Assembly: GCF_009498525.1 (NCBI RefSeq)
Contig: NZ_QSNT01000008.1
Coordinates: forward strand, 1 to 64,000
Direction of reading: 5' to 3'
DNA length: 64,000 nt
DNA from: Rhizobium sp. ICMP 5592
GTDB lineage: Bacteria; Pseudomonadota; Alphaproteobacteria; Rhizobiales; Rhizobiaceae
This document shows, in pieces, positions 37,045 through 45,800 of this stretch. The notes beneath the pieces were generated by a model. That model worked only from the letters and a program-made list of their open reading frames with translations, ran no database searches and had not been told where the DNA came from. The translations under genes and the position numbers were made by a program. How positions within the stretch are numbered: the stretch's first letter is position 1; every line of letters starts with the position of its first letter.

Positions 37045-37833
37045 GTGACTGACCAGACGCCTTCGCCCATCATCACGTTTCGCGGGGTGAAAAAGACATT
37101 CGGCGCTCAGACAGTTCTTTCGAATCTCAACCTCGACGTGAGGCAGAACGAAAATCTGACACTCATTGGCCCAAGCGGTTCCGGCAAATCGACGATCCTG
37201 CGTATTCTCATGACGCTCGAGACGGTCCAAGCCGGCGGCGTATTCGTGGATGGCGAGGCGCTTTGGCATGACCAGGGTCCAGACAAATCAAGCCGGCAGG
37301 CTGGCGAACCGCAAACTCGGTCGATCCGGCGCAAGATCGGTATGGTGTTCCAGAGCTTCAACCTGTTTCCGCATATGAGTGCGCTGCGTAACATCGCGGA
37401 GGCGCCCATTCGCGTGCTGGGGCTTTCCAAGGACGAGGCATATGCACGTGCACTTGACCTTCTGAAACTTGTTGGGCTTGCGGACAAACAGCGCAGTTTT
37501 CCGATCCAGCTTTCAGGTGGTCAGCAGCAGCGTGTGGCGATCGCCCGGGCGCTCGCCATGCGCCCCAAGATCCTCCTGTTCGACGAAGTCACGTCAGCGC
37601 TTGATCCGGAAACGGTGGGCGAGGTTCTTTCGGTCATCCGCGACCTCGCACGCGAGCACCAGTTTACCACTCTGATGGTCACGCACCATATGGGCATCGC
37701 GCGCGACATATCTGACCGGGTCTGTTTCCTCGAGGGCGGCCGAATTATCGAGGAAGGCAGCCCGGTGCAGATTTTCGAGTCTGCGCAAAACGTCCGGACC
37801 AGAGCCTTTCTCAAGGCTATCCTGGAAGCCTAA
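37045..37833 (+). CDS. amino-acid ABC transporter ATP-binding protein, GlnQ type
   Basis: This 262-residue ATPase starts at GTG 37045 with GGAG upstream. Walker A is GPSGSGKS, the Q-loop is in GMVFQSFNLFPHMSALRNI, the signature is LSGGQQQR, and Walker B is ILLFDEVTSALDPE. The H-loop is in VTHHMGIARDISDRV. It carries a slightly longer insertion after Walker A than typical GlnQ (DQGPDKSSRQAGEPQTRSIR). It energises the two permeases just upstream. Confidence 0.93.
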   Translation: MTDQTPSPIITFRGVKKTFGAQTVLSNLNLDVRQNENLTLIGPSGSGKSTILRILMTLETVQAGGVFVDGEALWHDQGPDKSSRQAGEPQTRSIRRKIGMVFQSFNLFPHMSALRNIAEAPIRVLGLSKDEAYARALDLLKLVGLADKQRSFPIQLSGGQQQRVAIARALAMRPKILLFDEVTSALDPETVGEVLSVIRDLAREHQFTTLMVTHHMGIARDISDRVCFLEGGRIIEEGSPVQIFESAQNVRTRAFLKAILEA

Positions 37834-37981
37834 ATGCGATCAAGCGGTCATCACTGTTTGTTGAGCGCCCGCGGCTCTCCCATCGCTGTATTGTCGGTAG
37901 GCGGCGGTGTTGTCCTCCGCTTGCCGACGGCTGTACACTCCCGCTCCACACGCGCAGGTTCAGGTTGATGTTTTTGTAGCT

Positions 37982-37997
37982 AATTCAATCTTGAATT
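37982..37997. promoter_or_regulatory. AT-rich inverted repeat upstream of gntR
   Basis: AATTCAA and TTGAATT form a perfect 7-base repeat with a 2-base spacer, followed by ATTTTT. It could be an operator of the GntR gene or a weak terminator for the importer operon. The remaining bases from 37834 to 38172 hold no gene. Confidence 0.35.
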
Positions 37998-38047
37998 ATT
38001 TTTCTGCCGACTTGGCTGAATGTAAAATTATCCTCTTTGCTAGCGAC

Positions 38048-38059
38048 ATTGCTGACAAT
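38048..38059. promoter_or_regulatory. operator-like site 5, upstream of the GntR gene
   Basis: On the minus strand this reads ATTGTCAGCAAT, a variant of the shared ATTG-N4-CAAT motif, with flanks much like site 3 (CAATATTGT-y-AGCAATGT). It lies 114 bases before the regulator start and suggests autoregulation. Confidence 0.55.
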
Positions 38060-38172
38060 ATTGTATGCTGATTGGTGCGTCCGGGAAAATGGCAGGGTTG
38101 CTGCCGTCGCGGACGGAAGACGGCTAGGGTGCTGTCTTTTGAGGCATCTGGGTGAATTGAAGAGAGATTGAA

Positions 38173-38826
38173 GTGACCAGGATTTCCAAGCGACACGCCG
38201 ATCCGGTGGCAAGGTTGCGCAAAGCGATTGAGACAGGATATTTTTTGCCGGGACAGCGCCTCCCTGAGGTGGAATTGGCCGAGTGGCTGGGTGTCAATCG
38301 GGTCAATGTCAAGCTGGCGCTTGGCAAGCTCGATCAGGAAGGGTTGGTCGAAGTCGAGCGCAACAAGGGCGCGCGTGTGCGTGTGATCAGCCAGAAGGAA
38401 GCCGTCGAGATTCTCCAGACATACGCTTCGCTTGAAATGCTGGTAGCCCGCAATGCCGCTGCCAAGGCGACTGCCGCCGATTGCGAGCGCCTCAAGGGCA
38501 TCTTGGCTGCAATCACGCAGGCGCTAGCCGAAGAGGCTTACGTCGAATATTCGCAGCACATCGGCAAACTCCACGCGGAAATTCGCCGGATCGCTGCCCA
38601 TTCCACTGCAACCCGCATTATCGCGACCTTGAACGCGCAAATTGCCCGCTTTCGTGCTCAGACAGTCCTGTTCCCCGGCCGGATCCAGCAATCGCTCCGG
38701 GAGCTAGAAAAAATTGTCGATGCCATTTGCGCAGCGGACGGCGTGCGTGCAGGCCAAGCGATGCTCGAGCACCTCAATAATATGGGCAAGGCATTGGAGC
38801 AGAGCCTGACCAGGATCGACGCTTAA
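38173..38826 (+). CDS. GntR-family (FCD/FadR-type) transcriptional regulator
   Basis: This 217-residue protein starts at GTG 38173. An N-terminal GntR winged helix (LRKAIETGYFLPGQRLPEVE, LAEWLGVNRVNVKLALGKLD, GLVEVERNKGARVRVI) is followed by an all-helical FCD-type effector domain with QTYASLEMLVARNAAAKATA and IGKLHAEIRRIAAHS. It sits between the amino-acid importer and the DppB-type genes. It is the only regulator within the operator-linked region, so it is the prime candidate to bind the ATTG-N4-CAAT sites. Confidence 0.9.
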   Translation: MTRISKRHADPVARLRKAIETGYFLPGQRLPEVELAEWLGVNRVNVKLALGKLDQEGLVEVERNKGARVRVISQKEAVEILQTYASLEMLVARNAAAKATAADCERLKGILAAITQALAEEAYVEYSQHIGKLHAEIRRIAAHSTATRIIATLNAQIARFRAQTVLFPGRIQQSLRELEKIVDAICAADGVRAGQAMLEHLNNMGKALEQSLTRIDA

Positions 38827-38952
38827 AACAGGGGGGCGGCGGCAGATCTTGCGCTTACGCATTCCGCTCGGCCTTTGCAAAGCCGTTGCTTTTCCGTTGT
38901 CGGTCCGATCGCCGGAAATATATCTCCAAGATCTGCAAATAATGAAATCAAT

Positions 38953-38964
38953 ATTGTTAGCAAT
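38953..38964. promoter_or_regulatory. operator-like site 3, ATTGTTAGCAAT
   Basis: This variant of the shared motif (G for T at position 8) lies 86 bases upstream of the permease gene at 39050. Confidence 0.6.
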
Positions 38965-39049
38965 GTTGTTCGCCCCGTGAAATGGTGCGCCCGACGTCGG
39001 TGACTGCAAGGTTGTCGTTCGGTCACCGGTAATCACGGGGAGCAAGCTT

Positions 39050-40171
39050 ATGACGAACGAGATCCCGACATTGCCGTCTGGGCGCACTCTTTTCGTTGGA
39101 TTTGTCCCGGTTTTGGCTTTGGCGGCGCGGCAAGCATTGGTCTATGTCCGTTCGGTCGCTAAGGTCTTCCTGCGATTACCATCGGCGGCGATCGTTCCAG
39201 CCATCGTCCTGCTGGGTCTCCTTTTTGTGATATTCACCATCGGACGCTTGCTTCCAACCGACCCAGTCCTGACGGTGATCGGCGATCACGCGCCGCAGGA
39301 ACTCTACGAACGGATGCATCGAGAGATGCACCTGGATAAGCCCATACCGGAGCAGTTCGTCCTGTTTATTATCGACATGGCGCGGGGAAACTTTGGCGTC
39401 GCCACGACGACCGGGAACCCCGTCGCACAGGACATAGGGCGGTTCTTGCCGGCGACGATCGAGTTGGCGACGGTGGCGATTTTATTGGGCGTTGGTCTGG
39501 GTGTACCAGTTGGATTGCTGGCGGTGCGCTTCTCCGGCCGCTGGCCGGACGGCCTGGTGAGGCTGGTGACGATCCTTGGGAGTTCCATACCGATTTTCTG
39601 GTTGGGGCTGGTGGGGCTGCTGTTGTTTTACGCCCATCTGGGCTGGGTAGCAGGTCCAGGTCGGCTTGATATCACCTATCAGTACGCGATACCGGCGGTG
39701 ACCGGCCTCGTTCTGGTCGACACGGCCCTGAGCGGCAACGTGGCGGCATTCGGTAATGCCGTGTCACATATAGTCCTCCCAGCTGCGCTGCTCGGTTTGG
39801 TCGCCTTCAGCGACATTGCTCGGACGACCCGTGGTTTCCTGCTGTGGCAGTATGGACACGACTATATCAACGTCGCGCGGCTGAAGGGGCTGTCCGAAAC
39901 ACGGGTCCTGTGGCGCCATGCCCTGCCCAACGCCGTCGGTCCGCTGCTTGCCGTTGTTGCGTGGAACTATGCCTATCTTCTGGAAGGAGCTGTCTTAACT
40001 GAGACGGTGTTCGCCTGGCCTGGCCTTGGCCTGTACATCACCCAATCTCTCATGGCTTCTGACATGCGCGCTGTTCTGGCCGGAACGCTGATCATCGGCA
40101 CGATGTTCATGGTGCTAAACCGCGTGGCGGAGGTCGCTCAGGCGCGGCTTGATCCGCGGACGCGAGGCTGA
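39050..40171 (+). CDS. ABC transporter permease, DppB type
   Basis: This 373-residue protein is longer than usual because of an N-terminal extension of about 45 residues before the first helix (IVPAIVLLGLLFVIFTIGRL). The DppB core follows: MHREMHLDKPIPEQFVLFII, ARGNFGVATTTGNPVAQDI, FWLGLVGLLLFYAHLGWVAG, and the loop YINVARLKGLSETRVLWRHA then LPNAVGPLLAVVAWN. It heads a DppBCDF operon without its own binding protein; the likely partner is the product of the gene at 30053. Confidence 0.92.
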   Translation: MTNEIPTLPSGRTLFVGFVPVLALAARQALVYVRSVAKVFLRLPSAAIVPAIVLLGLLFVIFTIGRLLPTDPVLTVIGDHAPQELYERMHREMHLDKPIPEQFVLFIIDMARGNFGVATTTGNPVAQDIGRFLPATIELATVAILLGVGLGVPVGLLAVRFSGRWPDGLVRLVTILGSSIPIFWLGLVGLLLFYAHLGWVAGPGRLDITYQYAIPAVTGLVLVDTALSGNVAAFGNAVSHIVLPAALLGLVAFSDIARTTRGFLLWQYGHDYINVARLKGLSETRVLWRHALPNAVGPLLAVVAWNYAYLLEGAVLTETVFAWPGLGLYITQSLMASDMRAVLAGTLIIGTMFMVLNRVAEVAQARLDPRTRG

Positions 40172-40174
40172 GGC

Positions 40175-41065
40175 ATGGGGACGGTCAAGGCCTGGCTTCT
40201 CGACGACAGCCCCAACACCCGCGTTCAGGCGCAACTGGGACGGGTCACACGCGATGTCTCGACGCTGTTGCGCGATCCGATCGCTTTCACGGGCCTGATG
40301 ATCGTTGCGTCGATGGTAGGCGTGGCCTTGCTTGCCACATTTCTGCCTGTTCAGGATCCCGGCTTTCAGGCCCTTAACGATCGATTGCAGCCGCCATCCG
40401 CTGCCCATTGGTTTGGGACCGACACGCTTGGCCGTGACATTTTCTCGCGCGTGCTCTCGGGCGCACGGCCGACATTGTCAATTGTCGCCTTCGTCCTGGC
40501 GATCGTACTGCCTTTCGGTGTGCTGGTCGGCATCACCGCTGGCATTTTCGAGCGACTGGACGCGCCGATCATGCGGCTCTGTGACGTGTTCATGGCGTTT
40601 CCGCGCCTCGTCCTAGCGATTGCGGTTGCGGTGACGCTTGGCCCCGGCATTTCGACGGCGATCATCGCGATCGCACTGACCGGCTGGCCGTCTTATGCGC
40701 GCATCGCGCGCGCCGAGGCCGTGGCGCTGCGGCGCGCTGAATTCGTGCAGGCCGCTCAAGTCATCGGGGCGTCCTCATTGCGCATCATGTTCAAGCACAT
40801 TTTACCGTTGTGCCTGCCTTCAGCCATTGTGCGCGCAACACTCGATGCGTCCAGCATCATTCTCATCACCTCCGGACTGGGATTCCTCGGGGCGAGCGTA
40901 CCGCCACCTCAGGCCGAGTGGGGAGCAATGGTGGCAGAGGGGAGGGACGTCATATTCGAAGCATGGTGGGTGTCGACGATGCCAGGAATCGCGATCCTCA
41001 CCTTCGCGCTCGGCTTTAATTTGCTGGGTGATGCGCTGCGCAACCTTGTTGACCCCCGGTCCTGA
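40175..41065 (+). CDS. ABC transporter permease, DppC type
   Basis: This 296-residue protein has the DppC motif HWFGTDTLGRDIFSRVLSGA and membrane helices such as TLSIVAFVLAIVLPFGVLVG. The EAA loop is RRAEFVQAAQVIGASSLRIM then FKHILPLCLPSAIVRATL. It starts 3 bases after the partner permease stop. Confidence 0.93.
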   Translation: MGTVKAWLLDDSPNTRVQAQLGRVTRDVSTLLRDPIAFTGLMIVASMVGVALLATFLPVQDPGFQALNDRLQPPSAAHWFGTDTLGRDIFSRVLSGARPTLSIVAFVLAIVLPFGVLVGITAGIFERLDAPIMRLCDVFMAFPRLVLAIAVAVTLGPGISTAIIAIALTGWPSYARIARAEAVALRRAEFVQAAQVIGASSLRIMFKHILPLCLPSAIVRATLDASSIILITSGLGFLGASVPPPQAEWGAMVAEGRDVIFEAWWVSTMPGIAILTFALGFNLLGDALRNLVDPRS

Positions 41066-41077
41066 GAGGCATTCCCA

Positions 41078-41917
41078 TTGTTGGCTCCGCTACTCGATGT
41101 CCGTGATTTGAAAGTGAGCTTTCGTAACCCCGGTGGCTATGTTGATGTCGTGAAGGACGTCAGCTTCACGCTCGGTCGCGAGCGTCTTGCCATTGTCGGT
41201 GAATCAGGGTCGGGGAAATCAATGACGGTCCGCGCGCTGCTCGGCCTTGCTGGGCGCAATGCGATAGTCACGGCCCGCCACGCCCGATTCGGCGAGATTG
41301 ATCTGCTGTCGCTGTCTGGCAGGCAGCTCAGCGCGATTCGCGGCCATCGCATCGCTATGGCTGTTCAGGATCCAAGGCAGGGCCTCAATCCTGTGCAGAC
41401 GGCAGGACGTCAGATCGCCGAGATGCTGCGCATTCATCGACAGACCCCGCGGCGCGACGTGCGCAATGCGGTGGAGACGCTCCTTGACGAAGTGCATATT
41501 CGTGATCCGCGCCGGGTATTCGATCTCTATCCCCACGAGCTCTCGGGCGGGATGGCCCAGCGAGTGATGATCGCTATGATGCTCGCCGGCGGGCCGGATA
41601 TTCTGATTGCGGACGAGGCGACGTCGGCCCTTGATGCCCTTGTGCAAAGACGCATCCTCGAACTGATAGACGAGCAGGTCCGCCTGCGCGGCATGGGCCT
41701 CATCCTCGTCAGTCACGATCTGGAGCTCGTTTCCGACTTCGCAGACCGGGTTCTGGTGATGTACGCGGGCCACACTGTCGAAACGCTGGTCTCGGGACAG
41801 GGATACCAGACCGCACAGCATCCTTATACGCGTGGACTGATCGGTTGCGTGCCAACTCTGGACGATCCAGGTCGTCGTCTGCCGATCCTCACGCGCGACC
41901 CGGATTGGGCACAATGA
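41078..41917 (+). CDS. ABC transporter ATP-binding protein, DppD type
   Basis: This 279-residue ATPase uses TTG at 41078, with GAGAGG 8 bases upstream; no ATG or GTG fits. Walker A is GESGSGKS, the Q-loop is AMAVQDPRQGLNPVQT, the signature is LSGGMAQR and Walker B is ILIADEATSALD. The C-terminal DppD extension is short. The stop overlaps the next start (ATGA). Confidence 0.92.
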   Translation: MLAPLLDVRDLKVSFRNPGGYVDVVKDVSFTLGRERLAIVGESGSGKSMTVRALLGLAGRNAIVTARHARFGEIDLLSLSGRQLSAIRGHRIAMAVQDPRQGLNPVQTAGRQIAEMLRIHRQTPRRDVRNAVETLLDEVHIRDPRRVFDLYPHELSGGMAQRVMIAMMLAGGPDILIADEATSALDALVQRRILELIDEQVRLRGMGLILVSHDLELVSDFADRVLVMYAGHTVETLVSGQGYQTAQHPYTRGLIGCVPTLDDPGRRLPILTRDPDWAQ

Positions 41918-42645
41918 GCGCCCTTTCCATCGACGGACTGTCGATCCGGCTCGGAACGTCACTTGTCGTCGACGATGTTTCGCTGACGCTTGGCCATGGC
42001 GAAAGCCTCGGCATTGTCGGTGAATCCGGATGCGGCAAAAGCACGTTGCTGAAATGCATCGCGGGCATCCACGATACCTGGTCGGGAAGCATTGAGGTCT
42101 TCGGTCGCAAACTTGCGGCCAGGCGGACCTTCGCAGACCGCCGTAGCCTACAGATCGTCTTCCAGGATCCGGCGGCTGCGCTGAACCCGGCGCATACCGT
42201 AGATGCGATCCTGCGCGAACCACTGATCGTTCATCGCCTTGATCGTCAGGACATACGCATTGCCAAGGTGCTGGATGCTGTCGGTCTGCCGCGGTCCGTC
42301 CGCTTCCGTTTCCCCGGACAGATCTCAGGCGGGCAACGCCAGAGACTTTGCATCGCCCGTGCGCTGCTCGTCGAGCCGCAGATCCTCCTTCTTGACGAGC
42401 CGACATCGTCACTCGACGTGTCCGTGCAGGCTGAGATCCTCAACCTTCTCGCGGATCTGCGGGCCGAACGGCAGATCTCCTATCTATTGATCAGCCACGA
42501 CCTCGCAGTCGTTGCGCAGCTGTGCGAGCAGATCGCGGTCATGGCGAATGGAAGGATCGTCGGTCGCACGACCCGCGCTGAGTTGCGGGGCGGGGCAAAA
42601 GACGAAAGCTATCGCAAGCTGCTGCTGCCGTTTTCGCGAGACTAG
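41914..42645 (+). CDS. ABC transporter ATP-binding protein, DppF type
   Basis: This 243-residue ATPase starts at ATG 41914 (MSALSIDGLSIRLGTSLVVD). Walker A is GESGCGKS, the Q-loop is LQIVFQDPAAALNPAHTV, the signature is ISGGQRQR and Walker B is ILLLDEPTSSLD. It is shorter than DppF from enterics, lacking the C-terminal tail. It closes the DppBCDF operon just before the NRPS promoter. Confidence 0.92.
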   Translation: MSALSIDGLSIRLGTSLVVDDVSLTLGHGESLGIVGESGCGKSTLLKCIAGIHDTWSGSIEVFGRKLAARRTFADRRSLQIVFQDPAAALNPAHTVDAILREPLIVHRLDRQDIRIAKVLDAVGLPRSVRFRFPGQISGGQRQRLCIARALLVEPQILLLDEPTSSLDVSVQAEILNLLADLRAERQISYLLISHDLAVVAQLCEQIAVMANGRIVGRTTRAELRGGAKDESYRKLLLPFSRD

Positions 42646-42773
42646 CTTCTGGTCTGTTGATGCGTGACCGAAACCGGAAGCGCAAAATTTTTAAGCAAAA
42701 TGCTTTGAAAGTGTGCGCTTGACAGCCCAAAGTGAGCAATTTTTTCCCATCGTACTCCGAGATTGAGCACGTG

Positions 42774-42797
42774 ATTGTTATCAATCTTGTTATCAAT
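42774..42797. promoter_or_regulatory. operator-like site 4, tandem double site before the NRPS gene
   Basis: Two copies lie head to tail with no spacer: ATTGTTATCAAT at 42774-42785 and CTTGTTATCAAT at 42786-42797. They end 39 bases before the NRPS start, a position overlapping or adjoining the promoter, as expected for a repressor. Confidence 0.75.
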
Positions 42798-42835
42798 CTG
42801 TTTGGATAACGCCATTCCAAACAGGTTGTATCGAG

Positions 42836-45800
42836 ATGACATCTTCGACACTCATACAGAAACTGAAAGAACAGGTCCGACGACATCCACACCGTGTTGC
42901 CGTGGCATCCGATACCGGGTCATTGACATTTCTCGACCTCTGGTGTCGCAGCGGACAGGTCGCAGCCCAACTACGATTACAGGGGGTTAGGGCCGACACG
43001 GTCGTCGGCGTGTTCGTCGATTCCTCGCTGGAGCTTGAGATCGCCATCTGGGCGGTTCTTCGCGCAGGAGGCGCATATCTACCTTTGTCCCCGGAATACC
43101 CTAGCAGCCGCTTGCGTTATGCGCTTGAAGATTCCGGCACCAAGATCATCCTCACGACCGGACCCTTGGCAAGCGATGCCCGGACCATCACGCCGTCTGA
43201 AGGCAGTATTGTCCGCGTCGAGGAACACTGGGAAACGGAGGGTCAGGACGCGCAAGACGGTGGCGATGTATCTCCCAACGATCTAGCCTACGTCATCTAT
43301 ACGTCGGGAAGCACAGGCAGACCCAAAGGTGTTGCGATCGAGCACGGCAGTATCGCGCACCAGCTTAACTGGCTGCACGATGCCATGGCCATCGACGAAT
43401 CCGTGAGGATTTTGCAGAAAACACCCTTCAGCTTCGATGCGGCGCAGTGGGAAATCCTCGCTGTCGCGCTGGGTGCTACCGTGGTCATGGCGGGCATCGG
43501 CGCCTATCGCGACCCTGCAAGGCTCATCGAAACCGCAAGACGACACGCCGTCACGACTCTCCAGTGCGTTCCGACCCTTTGGAGCGCCCTTCTGGATACG
43601 GAAGGATTCCGGGATCTGAACTTGTCGCAGATCTTCAGCGGCGGGGAGGCGTTGACGTCGCGTCTTGCGCAGAGCCTTCTTGCGACGCACCCTTCGGCAA
43701 GTGTCATCAATCTCTACGGGCCGACAGAGACCACGATCAACGTTTCGGCCTATACCGTCAAGGCTGACCAATTGGACGACACCGACCGGGTTCTCCCGAT
43801 CGGCTACCCGGTTTATGGCACGGACCTTATTGTTTGCGAAGGGCGGACCGAGATCGAGGACGGGGCGATCGGCGAACTGTGTATTGCCGGACCCCAGTTG
43901 GCGCGCGGCTATATCGGCAATACCGAGATGACGGCTGCAAAATTCACGACGTTGCTCGATGCAAAGGGACGCGAACGGCGGGTCTACCGAACGGGGGACC
44001 TTGCGATCAAGGGTGCCGATGGGGCCGTCGCCTTTCACGGCCGGGTCGACAATCAGGTCAAGGTCAGCGGCCACCGCATCGAGCTGGACGAAATCCGCCT
44101 GGCGATCGAAAGCCATCGCTGGATCCGACGAGCGACGGTCGTCCCGTGGAAAACCCGTCTCGGCACGACCCAATTGGCCGCCTTCGTCGAACTCGATGAC
44201 AACGAGGCGGCGTTGATGGATCAAAGCGTCGCCGGCAGCCATCACAAGTCCAAGGCAAGTCGTCGTCAGGTCAATGCGCAGTTGTCAAACAGCGCTTTGC
44301 GCGTACCGGACGAGCTCGGTGGAAATAGTGTCATCCTGCCGTTCCGTCAGGCATCGGAGGACGTCGCGGCGCAGGCATTCGCACGCAAAACCTATCGCAA
44401 TTTCAGGACCAGGGTAGGAGCTGACAGGCTCGTTGAGGCAATAGGCCACGCGCAGCGCCCACCTGTCTTGAGAAGCGCTCAGGACGCGAAGCTCGACAAG
44501 GCGTTGATTGGACAGATCTTGCGATGGTTTGGCCCCTTCACCAGCGATCGGCGTCTCTTGGCCAAATATGCCTATGCATCTCCAGGGGCGCTGAATGCCT
44601 CGCAAATCTTCGTCGACGTCAATGGCGTCGAGGGGCTTTCACCTGGTTTGTATTACTTCCATCCCGCGGATCACACCTTGACGCTTGTTTCACCGGGTAC
44701 GCGATCCGGGGAGGGCGTCCGGTTCCACATCTATGGCAAGCGCGGACGCATCAAGGAAGTCTATTCGACAAATGTGGACGAGGTTCTGCACTTGGAAGCC
44801 GGGCACATGCTGGGGCTTCTGGAACACGTCACTGCCGCGCACGGCTTATTCCCCGAAAAAGCTGCACCGCCTCATAGGGTTCCAGCAACCCTCTTCAGCG
44901 ACGACGACTACGTTCATACCCTGAGCGTGGAATTGGGCCGCAAGCCCGCGCCGTCGCTGTCCGCCGCACCTGTCATCCTCCTCCAAATCCACGAAGAGAC
45001 ACCAGACGGCGTCGGACCTGGTACCTACCGAGTGGACAACGACTGGCTGACCATCGTTGGCGAGCCTGTCATCCGCCGCAAAGACGTCATCGCCATCAAT
45101 CAGGCCGTCTACGACCGATCAACGTTCGGTATTGCCCTCATCGTGTCGAGAGAGGTGGGATGGGAAGGGTTCGTTGACCTTGGTCGCCTTCTCCACCGAT
45201 TGCAGGTGGCTGACCCCGACATCGGATTGATGTCGTCAGGTTACAGCTCGCTCTCCGGCCATGAGATGGCAACGTCCAGCCGGGTGGATGCTCTCATCGG
45301 CGCGGAGGCGTTTTCAGGGAAAGGCACACTTTCTTATTTCGCGCTCGGAGGCGGGGTCTCGGCTGAGCAACGATCCAGCCGCGGCATGGAAGAAGATCTC
45401 GTGCATATGCGCGGACCGACGGAAATCCTCAAGGACGATCTGCGCGAGCTTTTGCCGGAATATATGGTGCCAGCACGGGTAAGGGTGATCGAGACGACAC
45501 CAACCACGCCGAGCGGTAAGATCGATCTGCAGTCTTTGCGCAACCTTGTTGAGGCTGAAGAAAGCGCACGCCCGATTGTACCACCTCGTACGAGGCTCGA
45601 ACTTGAGATTGCGGCAATTTGGAAAGAGATACTACGTCTGGGCGAAGAGGAACTTTCCATAAGGGATTCCTTTTTCGATGTCGGCGGCAATTCGCTTTTA
45701 GCGATGGCGCTGATCAACCGCCTGAACGCCAGGTTCGGGACCCGCTTACCGATCCAGGCGCTGTTCGCGGCGCCGACCGTAGAGGATCTGGCCGGGGAAA

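Noticed and set aside
29914..42797. ATTGTTATCAAT sites as Fur, Irr or RirA iron boxes
   Set aside because: The ATTG-N4-CAAT dyad differs from those consensus boxes, no iron genes follow, and a local GntR regulator with its own copy of the site is a simpler candidate.
43283..44245. Long open frame antisense to the NRPS adenylation domain
   Set aside because: It has no family features and lies wholly opposite conserved adenylation motifs; it is a by-product of GC-rich codon use.
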